Shown here: piece after piece, positions 1 through 5,884 of the stretch
How the letters are laid out: every line of letters begins with the position of its first letter
Position numbering within the stretch: the stretch's first letter is position 1
Source of the DNA: Thermoplasmata archaeon
Lineage (GTDB): Archaea > Thermoplasmatota > Thermoplasmata > Lutacidiplasmatales > UBA184
Length of the DNA: 7,819 nucleotides
Reading direction: 5' to 3'
NCBI GenBank assembly: GCA_022750355.1
Contig: JAKIVW010000033.1
Location: 1-7,819, forward strand
Translations under genes and position numbers: made by a program
The notes under the pieces: model-generated
The model's input: only the letters and a program-made list of their open reading frames with translations
Told to the model about the DNA's origin: nothing
Database searches by the model: none

Positions 1-1
1 G

Positions 2-541
2 ACGCTCGCGGGTGTGGAGAAGTCGTCCAACGGGACGGCGATCTCCTTCGACGAGCCGGCCGGGTCCTACAACTACACGCTCGGTGCGGTGCCGGGGTGG
101 AAGGCCGCCACCGACGCCGGGTCGATCACGGTGTCGGGGACGACGGGGATCTCCATCGTGTGGACCGTCCGACTGTATCTGGTGACCGTCACCGAAACCG
201 GGTTGCCTACGGGCACGCCGTGGGCGATCACCTTGGATCGGGCAACTCACAACGTGAGCCTCTCTTCGGTCTCGGTCCCGGAGGCGAACGGAACTCACAC
301 GTTCGGCGTTCAAGCTCCGCCGGGGTTCTCGGTCGATCGCTCGAGCGGGACCGTGGTGGTCGTCGGCAGCGCCGCCGCCGTGAACCTGACCTTCTCGGCC
401 GGCGGATCGACCCACGCGAGCAGTTTCCCGCTCGAACCGGTGGCCGCCCTCGTGGCCGTGGTGGGCATCGTCGCGGTCGTCGGGGTTCTCTGGCTCCGGG
501 GACGCAAGGACCGGACGGCACTACCTCCCGGCGCGCAATAA
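2..541 (+). CDS. C-terminal part of a membrane-anchored surface protein with ETGLP-type beta-domains (5' end outside window)
   Basis: The frame is open from base 2, so the start lies outside the window; 179 residues are visible. The visible part holds the end of one beta-domain (residues about 1-56, with the pattern SFDEPAGSYNYTLGAVPG) and one complete beta-domain (about 57-133) opening with VTVTETGLPTGTPWAITLD. A single hydrophobic helix follows at about 146-165, then a short basic tail (RGRKDR). The layout is that of an extracellular stalk held by a C-terminal membrane helix with a short cytoplasmic end. NGT and NLT sequons would suit N-glycosylation. The first domain matches the last domain of the large propeller protein at 2568-5777 (SEPNGSYSYTVGAVSG), so the two are paralogous at least in their stalks. 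What the missing N-terminal region does cannot be told. Archaeal proteins with these domains are usually cell-surface proteins, but their function is generally unknown. Confidence 0.85.
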   Translation, partial: TLAGVEKSSNGTAISFDEPAGSYNYTLGAVPGWKAATDAGSITVSGTTGISIVWTVRLYLVTVTETGLPTGTPWAITLDRATHNVSLSSVSVPEANGTHTFGVQAPPGFSVDRSSGTVVVVGSAAAVNLTFSAGGSTHASSFPLEPVAALVAVVGIVAVVGVLWLRGRKDRTALPPGAQ

Positions 542-679
542 GGTCCCGAACGGGCGCCGCGGCGCGGCTGGCGGCAGGTCGACCGCCGCTCCCCGGGGCT
601 CGTCCGATCCGCCCCGGTCGCGCCCGGTGAACACTACCGGTGACCTAATCGAATAAATCCCCACTGTGTTCCCGAAACC
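542..679. other. Intergenic region with GC-rich dyads and a direct repeat before a promoter
   Basis: No gene is seen here. The stretch contains a 12-base perfect palindrome (gcgccgcggcgc, 554-565) and a possible hairpin (ggcgg at 570-574 with ccgcc at 583-587) that may end the upstream transcript, though no T-run follows. A 7-base direct repeat (ccggtga at 624-630 and 637-643) lies just before the TATA-like box of the next gene. Its halves also form an inverted repeat (ccggt 624-628, accgg 636-640). Confidence 0.4.
646..658 (+). promoter_or_regulatory. TATA-like box for the small membrane protein
   Basis: The AT-rich run taatcgaataaat stands out in a very GC-rich background and is centred about 27 bases before the ATG at 680. 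In archaea this spacing puts the transcription start at or next to the ATG, so a leaderless mRNA is likely. No Shine-Dalgarno sequence is visible before the ATG, which agrees. Confidence 0.5.
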
Positions 680-952
680 ATGTCGCACCGCGAGGTCGAT
701 GGCCACCTGTCGTTCCCGAACCACGCTTCCCACGTCGTGCGAGGCGCCCTCGTCCGGGTCGTCCTCTCGGTCCTCATCCCCGTGGTCTGGATCAGTCTCA
801 CGCTCGTGTACGTCGGCTTCTTTGCGGCCCCGCTGAGCCTGTTCCAGGACTTCGTCATCGTGCTGGTGTCGCTGCTGGCGCTCGTCGGAGCGATCACCGC
901 GATGTGGGTCTCGTTCGGCCTCGGAGTCTACCACCGCTGGGCCGATTGGTAG
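680..952 (+). CDS. Small two-helix membrane protein of unknown function
   Basis: The product has 90 residues. A short polar N-terminus with several His residues is followed by two strongly hydrophobic stretches at about 25-48 (RVVLSVLIPVVWISLTLVYV) and 55-80, joined by a short loop, and a short C-terminus ending in HRWADW. This predicts a hairpin membrane protein. I do not recognise the family and see no catalytic motif. The ATG is preferred because a TATA-like box lies about 27 bases upstream. The last 59 bases overlap, tail to tail, the 3' end of the DUF2252 gene on the opposite strand, so one of the two C-termini may be longer than the conserved protein; here the helix and its flank look like genuine coding sequence. 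It could be an accessory subunit or an orphan membrane protein; nothing nearby decides. Confidence 0.7.
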   Translation: MSHREVDGHLSFPNHASHVVRGALVRVVLSVLIPVVWISLTLVYVGFFAAPLSLFQDFVIVLVSLLALVGAITAMWVSFGLGVYHRWADW

Positions 953-1679
953 GAGCTCGCACCGGTCGAGCGGCCCGTCGTCGCCGGGCGCGCGGAGCGG
1001 GCCCCTCTTTCAACGCCGCGACCCTCCCGGCCGAGATCGCGCGCACCAACCGTTCGTGGTCACGGACGGTCTGCGCCCCGTAATTCTCGGCGAAGCGGGC
1101 CAGCGCAAGGTCGAGGGCCCCCGACCGCCCACAGTACCCTGCGATTCGCGCCGCGTCGCCAGTGCGAGCGTGCGCATGACCGAGCACCTCACCGCACGCT
1201 CGGACGTAGCGGTAGAGCTGTTTCCGCGAGAGGCCCTCGAGCAGGATCGACCCCTTCAGGTTCCGCATCTGCCGGACGTAGAACGACCGACCGTCGATCC
1301 GGGTCCAGCCGAGCAAAAGGTCGGGGGAACTCTGGAGCGCCATCTGGGCGGTGACGACGCGCTTGCCCGGTTCCCGCTGGAGCGCGGACGGCAACGGAGG
1401 TAGGTAGGGTCCCGCCGCCGGGGCCAGGGCCTCCTTGACCTGAAGGAGGAGCGGGTCCGACTCTCCATTCCCGAACAGGAGGACGACGTAGGCGCGAGCC
1501 CCGACACTACCTACTCCGACGATATGTTCCGCGACGTCCACCGGGCGGTACCGCCCGAGCAGGTAGCGTCGACCCTGGGGAAGAGTTCGCGAATACTCAT
1601 CGAGCGCGGCGATGACCCGGTCGCGCATCGTACAGACGATAACCGGACTTGAACGGGCGGAATCTCTCGAAAGCGCCAA
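894..1679 (-). CDS. DUF2252 family protein, C-terminal part (downstream of frameshift)
   Basis: This open frame carries the C-terminal half of a DUF2252 protein, and its apparent TTG start at 1679 is not a true gene start. Family motifs in order are RYRPVDVAEHIVGVGSVG (about 43-60), LLLQVKEALAP (77-87), RVVTAQMALQSSPDLLLGW (107-125), FYVRQMRNLKGS (133-144) and HAHARTGDAARIAGYCG (168-184), then FAENYGAQTVRDHERL. All are in one frame without interruption. The N-terminal half lies directly upstream in another frame (1511-2452), and together they give one gene at 894-2452 of about 519 residues if one base is restored near 1650. The last 33 residues are very Arg-rich (RARRRRAARPVRAP) and lie beyond the usual family end. 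Their final part is antisense to the small membrane gene. The family's biochemical role is not established. Whether the cell makes a joined protein depends on whether the frameshift is real. Confidence 0.85.
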   Translation of the reverse strand: MALSRDSARSSPVIVCTMRDRVIAALDEYSRTLPQGRRYLLGRYRPVDVAEHIVGVGSVGARAYVVLLFGNGESDPLLLQVKEALAPAAGPYLPPLPSALQREPGKRVVTAQMALQSSPDLLLGWTRIDGRSFYVRQMRNLKGSILLEGLSRKQLYRYVRACGEVLGHAHARTGDAARIAGYCGRSGALDLALARFAENYGAQTVRDHERLVRAISAGRVAALKEGPAPRARRRRAARPVRAPTNRPSGGRLRGRTRPTSR

Positions 1680-2452
1680 CCACCGCTCGGGGCCCGGTGA
1701 GCCAGCCGACCGAGGAGGGTATCGTTCGACCGTTGGGCCGCGGTTCCCCCCGCCCCCGAGAGGATCGCCTGCGCCACGGGGTCCAGGGGAAGGCCCGGGT
1801 TCCGACGGCCCGTGAACAAGAACTCATACCAGATCGAGAGGGCGTTGCTGCGCTCCAACCGACGGACCGCCGCCCGATACCCTTCCATGCATCCCAGGAC
1901 CGCCGTGCGCCGCTCCCGACGGCTCCACCCGAACTGTCGGGTCGCCACGTTGATGCTCGCGACCAGGCGCTTCAGGTCCCACTCCCAGTGGCCCGGTTGG
2001 GATTCGTCGAAATCGTCGAGGTCGAAGACGACATCGCGCTCGACCGTCCCGAACAGTCCGAAATTGGCGAGGTGGGCGTCTCCGTCCATCAACACTCGGA
2101 TCCCGCTGACCGGGGTCTGGGCCAGATCCCACGCCATCACCGCGGCGCTCCCTCGGAAGAATCCGAACAGGGAACTGGCCATTCGTCCCATCCGGATCGG
2201 TACGAGGTCGGGCTGTCGGCCGGCATTGCTCCGGGAGATGAGTTCGAGCGGGTCGGGTCGACCGGGGGCCGCCTTCCAGCCCGCGTGGCCCCCACGGGGG
2301 GTTCCCACGCGAAGTGCCTTTCCTTCCGCGTGTCGGACCTGCCACGGGGAGACGCCCTCTCTTCGGAGTCGGGTCGGCGTCGCCCGGGCTTTCCCACGGG
2401 CGGAGCCCGTACGAGGGCGTCGGTGGCGGCGCGCGGGGGTGCGTCGTTTCAT
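1511..2452 (-). CDS. DUF2252 family protein, N-terminal part (upstream of frameshift)
   Basis: This is the 5' half of the split DUF2252 gene. A basic N-terminus (about 1-40) is followed by family motifs: HAEGKALRVGTPRGGHAGW (41-59), PDLVPIRMGRM (81-91), FFRGSAAVMAWDLA (98-111), MDGDAHLANFG (122-132), VFDLDDFDESQPGHWEWDLK (142-161). GDAHLxNFG followed by FDLDDFDE recalls the catalytic loop and metal-binding aspartates of kinase-like phosphotransferases; that reading is inference. True homology ends near residue 268 (FREIPPVQ). The roughly 45 further codons to the stop at 1511 are out of frame. The frame is also open upstream to 2596, but ATG 2452 is preferred: it avoids overlap with the upstream gene, and a TATA-like sequence lies 29 bases before it. 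The gene could be a recent pseudogene or carry a sequence error; conservation of both halves suggests a very recent lesion or an error. Confidence 0.85.
   Translation of the reverse strand: MKRRTPARRHRRPRTGSARGKARATPTRLRREGVSPWQVRHAEGKALRVGTPRGGHAGWKAAPGRPDPLELISRSNAGRQPDLVPIRMGRMASSLFGFFRGSAAVMAWDLAQTPVSGIRVLMDGDAHLANFGLFGTVERDVVFDLDDFDESQPGHWEWDLKRLVASINVATRQFGWSRRERRTAVLGCMEGYRAAVRRLERSNALSIWYEFLFTGRRNPGLPLDPVAQAILSGAGGTAAQRSNDTLLGRLAHRAPSGGWRFREIPPVQVRLSSVRCATGSSPRSMSIRELFPRVDATCSGGTARWTSRNISSE
1638..1661 (-). other. Frameshift junction within the DUF2252 gene
   Basis: On the minus strand the N-terminal frame reads REIPPVQ up to about 1649 and then turns to nonsense. The C-terminal frame becomes family-like from PVIVCTMRDRV (about 1646 down). 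Joining them needs one extra base or a -1 slip. The local sequence ccgcccgttcaagtccgg has no classical XXXYYYZ slippery heptamer in the reading frame. Confidence 0.75.
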
Positions 2453-2462
2453 CGGAGAGGCT

Positions 2463-2474
2463 CCGAACGTTCGG
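2463..2474. promoter_or_regulatory. 12-base palindrome, candidate operator of the DUF2252 gene
   Basis: ccgaacgttcgg is a perfect palindrome lying 11-22 bases before the ATG at 2452, between the TATA-like box and the start. A repressor bound there would block transcription initiation. The role is inferred from position only. Confidence 0.3.
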
Positions 2475-2475
2475 T

Positions 2476-2486
2476 ACGAATTTCGA
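2476..2486 (-). promoter_or_regulatory. TATA-like box for the DUF2252 gene
   Basis: On the minus strand this reads tcgaaattcgt, an AT-rich patch centred about 29 bases upstream of the ATG at 2452. That spacing fits a leaderless or nearly leaderless archaeal transcript. No good Shine-Dalgarno sequence precedes the ATG. Confidence 0.4.
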
Positions 2487-2523
2487 GGGTAAAGGTTCGA
2501 CCGTGGAGCAAGGGTCGGGAAAT

Positions 2524-2537
2524 CCTCCCGGTGGAGG
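2524..2537 (-). terminator. Possible hairpin after the propeller surface protein gene
   Basis: On the minus strand cctcc-accg-ggagg forms a 5-base stem with a tetraloop, followed by attt. It lies about 30 bases beyond the stop of the 2568-5777 gene and before the DUF2252 promoter. The stem is short and the T-run weak, so this is tentative. Confidence 0.25.
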
Positions 2538-2567
2538 GAAGGGGTTGGGCGAGGATGCCCGCTCGGA

Positions 2568-5500
2568 TCAGACCATCGCACCCGGAGGGGGGCCACCGCC
2601 CGCCGGAGGAGGCGGTGGGGCCGAGGTGGTGGGAACGGACGCTGCGCTGGGGGGCGGGGCGCCTGCCTTGGGTGGAGTCCCCCCCTTGGAGCGGCGCATC
2701 AGGAGCACCGCGACGGCGATCGCGATGAGCACGACGACGAGGATGAGGATCAGCAGCGTGCTGCTCAGCCCGGCCAGTCCTCCGCTCGGTTGGGAGGGGT
2801 TGGACGTGCTCGCAAACACCACCTGTACCACGTGGCTCGTCCCACTGACCGCTACGACCCCGGTACCGTTGACCGAGATGTTGTACCCCGATACGGCACC
2901 CACCGTGTAGGAATACGAGCCATTCGGTTCGGAGAACGCGATGGGACCGCCGGTCGTGCTCGTGAGCGTCTTCGTCCCGATCGTCACCGACCAGGAGGTG
3001 GTCGAGGTGAGGCCCTTCGCGTCGAAGGTGATGGAGTACGAGGCTGGGGCGACCGCGGTAAGGACAACGGTAACCCCCGCGCCGTTTACGACCGATGTGC
3101 CCGACGTGGGCGTAACCGTGTACCCGCTGATCGAAGGAACGCTCCAGGAGTAGCTACCGTTCTGCTCCGTCCGGGAGACGCTCGAGCCCGTCGCCGGATA
3201 CGTCGTGCCGTTGACGACGACCGACCAGGTGGTGCCCGCGGCAAGCCCGGGCGCGGAGAAGGTCAGTGCGTAGCTCGCGGGGACGTATCCGAGGACCCGG
3301 TAGTTGTCCCCGTCCACGACCCACAGGTTCCCGCGAGAATCCTGGAGGATCGCGGTCGGGTACTGGAGACCGCTCGGCCCTAGGCTCCCGAAATTGGTGG
3401 AGGTGTTCCCCTGTCCGAGCGCCAGCACCGGGGCCTGGTAGGTCGAAAATGTCGGTCCCGCGAATTCGACCACCCGGTTGTTGCCGCTGTCGGCCACCCA
3501 GACGTTGCCGCGGCTGTCCACGGCGATCCCGTTGTCCGCGTAGAGCCCGCCCGGGAGCGGAGAGGAATGGGAGGTGAAGTTGGGCTGCCCGAGGACGACG
3601 GAGGCCACCTCCCCCGTCGTAAGGGGCGCGGGGAACTCGAGTGCGCGGTTATTCTCCTCATCGGCGACCCAGGCGTTGCCGTGCCCATCGAATGCGACCC
3701 AGGCCGGGTTCGAGAGGTTGACCGCGGTGGTTCCGCTGGTCCCTCCCGTGAGGCTCGATTGACCCAGGGCCAGGGAAGCTGACTCACCGGTAGAGAATGG
3801 GGCGGGGTATTGCAAGACGCGAGCGTTTCCGTAGTCTGCGAGCCAGAGGCTGCCGTTGTAAAAGGTGAGGGCGGCGGGGTCGCTCACGTTGGCCGGGCCG
3901 TCCCCGTGGGTCGTAGCGGTGAACGAGGCCTGGCCGATGACTACGCTCGCGCTTTCTCCGTCGGTGAAGGGAGAGGCGAACTCGACGATCCGGTTGTTCG
4001 AGGCGTCCGCGACCCAGAGGTTTCCGGCCGAATCGAACGCCAGGCCGTCCGGGAACGAGAGGTTGGTCGAGGCGGTGCCCCCCATGACCCCGTGGAACGT
4101 GGTCTGACCCAACACGAGCGCGGCCGCCATTCCGTTGACGAAGGGCGGGACGAACTCCAAGACGCGATTGAGGTCTGCGTCCGCGACCCAGAGATTCCCA
4201 TGGGAGTCGAACGCGGCCGCGTAGTTGGTACCGCTGAGGCCCGACGCGTTCCCCAGCCCATGCGGGGGGTATTCGTCCGTGTAGAAATTCGGTTGCCCGA
4301 GGACGACGCTGGCCGGCATCCCGCTCGAAAAGGGAAGGGGCGGGATCGCAGAGAATTGAATGAGGAGGGTGGCCGAAGTGCCGTTCACCGCGAGGCTCGT
4401 GTAGGACGGATTCGCGTCGTACCCGGCGACGGGGTGAATGGACACCCAGTAGGTTCCGTTGGTGACGGGGGGGAACGACAGCGAACCGGATCCGCTGACC
4501 GTCTGATCGCCGACGGTCCCGCTCCAAGAAGTACCGGCCGGCAGGCCGGTTTCGCGGAGGGTCACGCCGAAGGGCGTCGGGATGTACTCGAGCAGCCGGT
4601 TGTTTCCCGGGTCGGTCACCCACAGGTCGCCGCTCGGAGCCACCACCGCACCGAACGGGACCGAGAGATTCGTGGGACTCAGGCCCGCGGCGGTCCCGAG
4701 GAGGTTGCTTTGGCCGATGGCGATGGACGGCGTTTCGAAGTCGGAGAATGGGGGCCGGAATTCAACCACCCGGTTCTGCTGGCTGTCGGATACCCACAGA
4801 TTTCCCGTCGGGTCCGACGAGACACTGAGGGGTGAGATCAAGGACGCGGCGCCCGTAGCCGAATTCGTCGTGAAGGAGGTTTGGCCGAGGACGATGGACG
4901 CCGATTCGCCGGTCGCGAACGGCGAGGAATACCCGAGCACCCGCCCGTCCGACTCGTCCGCCACCCAGACGACGCCGCTCCCCACCGCCACGTCGAGCGG
5001 GTCGGTCAAATTCGTTTGGGTCAGGCCGGCCTGATTCCCCGTGAAGTTGGATTGCCCAAGGACGACCGAAGCCGCCATTCCCGTGGCGAAGGGCGGAGTG
5101 AACTCGAGGACGCGATTGTTGCTGCGATCGGCCGTCCAGAGATTTCCTTGGGCGTCGAACGCGAGTCCCACGGGAGCCGTAAGGTTGATCGCCGAGCTCC
5201 CCGGAAGATTACCGACGAAGGAGGATTGGCCCAGGACGACGGAGGCCGCCATGCCCGAAGTGAACGGCGGGAGGTACTCCAGGATCCGGTTGTTGCCGAA
5301 GTCGGACACCCAGAGGTCGCCGTGGGAGTCGAAGGTGCAGGCGGCCGGCTGAGTCAGGTTGGTCGCGGACACCCCGGCCGCCGAGCCGGTAAAGGTCGAC
5401 TGCCCGAGGACGATCGAAGCGGCCTCACCGGTCGTGAACGGAGGAGTGAATTCGACCACCCGGGAGGCCCCAAAATCGGTGACCCAAATATCCCCGGCGG

Positions 5501-5777
5501 AGTCCAGATTGGCGTACTCCGGGTAGCCACCGAAGGTGGACGCGTTGGCAGGACCCGGCCAGATGGTACTCAGGTTGGGTGCCCCGAGCGCGATCGACGC
5601 CGCCATCCCTGTGGAAAACGGGTTGGGAGCGAGCGGGGCTATGGTCGCGGGGGAGAGGGCAGTGTCGGCCCCGGGGGAAACAGACGCCATCGGTCCGTGA
5701 CTCGACGGGACGGGAAGGGAGAGGACCAGGAGTACGGCGATACCGACGACAACACCGAGGACGAGTGGGCGCACCAT
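2568..5777 (-). CDS. Large membrane-anchored surface protein with two six-bladed NHL-type beta-propellers and ETGLP-type beta-domains
   Basis: The product has 1069 residues. Residues 1-30 form a signal peptide (MVRPLVLGVVVGIAVLLVLS). Propeller 1 spans about 52-398 and propeller 2 about 481-831. Each has six repeats of 57-59 residues, with blade cores such as NLWVADASNNRIVEF and linkers such as PPFTTGEAASIVLGQ. A beta-domain (402-476, ETGLPAGTSW) sits between them; two more follow (836-909 and 913-988). One membrane helix lies at about 1004-1027, then RRSKGG and a Pro/Ala-rich cytoplasmic tail. Many NxS/T sequons suggest glycosylation. NHL propellers commonly bind protein, nucleic acid or polysaccharide; with the signal and anchor, binding outside the cell is the likely role, but the ligand is unknown. 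No catalytic motif was seen. The ATG at 5777 is supported by the signal peptide and a TATA-like box about 31 bases upstream. The gene appears monocistronic. Confidence 0.92.
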   Translation of the reverse strand: MVRPLVLGVVVGIAVLLVLSLPVPSSHGPMASVSPGADTALSPATIAPLAPNPFSTGMAASIALGAPNLSTIWPGPANASTFGGYPEYANLDSAGDIWVTDFGASRVVEFTPPFTTGEAASIVLGQSTFTGSAAGVSATNLTQPAACTFDSHGDLWVSDFGNNRILEYLPPFTSGMAASVVLGQSSFVGNLPGSSAINLTAPVGLAFDAQGNLWTADRSNNRVLEFTPPFATGMAASVVLGQSNFTGNQAGLTQTNLTDPLDVAVGSGVVWVADESDGRVLGYSSPFATGESASIVLGQTSFTTNSATGAASLISPLSVSSDPTGNLWVSDSQQNRVVEFRPPFSDFETPSIAIGQSNLLGTAAGLSPTNLSVPFGAVVAPSGDLWVTDPGNNRLLEYIPTPFGVTLRETGLPAGTSWSGTVGDQTVSGSGSLSFPPVTNGTYWVSIHPVAGYDANPSYTSLAVNGTSATLLIQFSAIPPLPFSSGMPASVVLGQPNFYTDEYPPHGLGNASGLSGTNYAAAFDSHGNLWVADADLNRVLEFVPPFVNGMAAALVLGQTTFHGVMGGTASTNLSFPDGLAFDSAGNLWVADASNNRIVEFASPFTDGESASVVIGQASFTATTHGDGPANVSDPAALTFYNGSLWLADYGNARVLQYPAPFSTGESASLALGQSSLTGGTSGTTAVNLSNPAWVAFDGHGNAWVADEENNRALEFPAPLTTGEVASVVLGQPNFTSHSSPLPGGLYADNGIAVDSRGNVWVADSGNNRVVEFAGPTFSTYQAPVLALGQGNTSTNFGSLGPSGLQYPTAILQDSRGNLWVVDGDNYRVLGYVPASYALTFSAPGLAAGTTWSVVVNGTTYPATGSSVSRTEQNGSYSWSVPSISGYTVTPTSGTSVVNGAGVTVVLTAVAPASYSITFDAKGLTSTTSWSVTIGTKTLTSTTGGPIAFSEPNGSYSYTVGAVSGYNISVNGTGVVAVSGTSHVVQVVFASTSNPSQPSGGLAGLSSTLLILILVVVLIAIAVAVLLMRRSKGGTPPKAGAPPPSAASVPTTSAPPPPPAGGGPPPGAMV
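3285..4337 (-). repeat. Second NHL-type propeller: six tandem repeats (residues about 481-831)
   Basis: Blade cores fall at residues 528-542, 586-600, 643-657, 701-715, 758-772 and 817-831, a period of 57-59 residues (about 174 bases). Each is preceded by a PF.TGE.AS.VLGQ-type segment. The sixth repeat departs from the others (STYQAPVLALGQ). Six units are the right number for a closed NHL-type propeller. Confidence 0.85.
4584..5624 (-). repeat. First NHL-type propeller: six tandem repeats (residues about 52-398)
   Basis: Blade cores fall at residues 96-110, 154-168, 212-226, 269-283, 326-340 and 384-398, again 57-58 residues apart. Each follows a PPF.TG.AASVVLGQ-type segment. The sixth repeat is irregular (SDFETPSIAIGQ), as in the second propeller. 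Confidence 0.85.
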
Positions 5778-5802
5778 AGCTGGATTGAATCTGCGCCTTC
5801 CT

Positions 5803-5818
5803 CAGTAATAATCCATAG
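5803..5818 (-). promoter_or_regulatory. TATA-like box for the propeller surface protein
   Basis: On the minus strand this reads ctatggattattactg, the most AT-rich patch in the 107-base gap between the surface protein and the dodecin gene. Its centre is about 31 bases upstream of the ATG at 5777, giving a transcript with a leader of only a few bases. Confidence 0.5.
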
Positions 5819-5842
5819 GGTCGGTATCGCCGCCTTGCCGGA

Positions 5843-5871
5843 GGCCCCCCGATATTCGCGACCGGGGGGCC
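5843..5871 (-). terminator. Strong GC hairpin downstream of the dodecin gene
   Basis: ggccccccg (5843-5851) and cggggggcc (5863-5871) form a perfect 9-base stem with an 11-base loop, starting 13 bases after the dodecin stop. It could end or protect the 3' end of the dodecin mRNA and insulate the next promoter. No T-run follows on the minus strand, so the role is inferred. Confidence 0.4.
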
Positions 5872-5884
5872 CGCCCTCGTCGTC

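Noticed and set aside
554..565. Perfect palindrome gcgccgcggcgc
   Set aside because: In such GC-rich DNA a palindrome of G and C only is weak evidence, and with no loop it is not a terminator stem; no promoter lies beside it.
2593..2618. Perfect 8-base inverted repeat ccaccgcc/ggcggtgg near the end of the propeller gene
   Set aside because: It lies inside the codons for the PPP-AGGG-PPP tail; Pro (CCN) and Gly (GGN) codons create such complementarity automatically.
1649..2728. A 359-codon plus-strand open frame and others opposite the DUF2252 gene
   Set aside because: The minus strand carries recognisable DUF2252 motifs throughout; the plus-strand translations are low-complexity and have no start signal.
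3285..5624. Regular repeats of about 174 bases considered as a CRISPR-like or satellite array
   Set aside because: They are in frame within one protein, diverged at the DNA level, and the period equals the length of one propeller blade.
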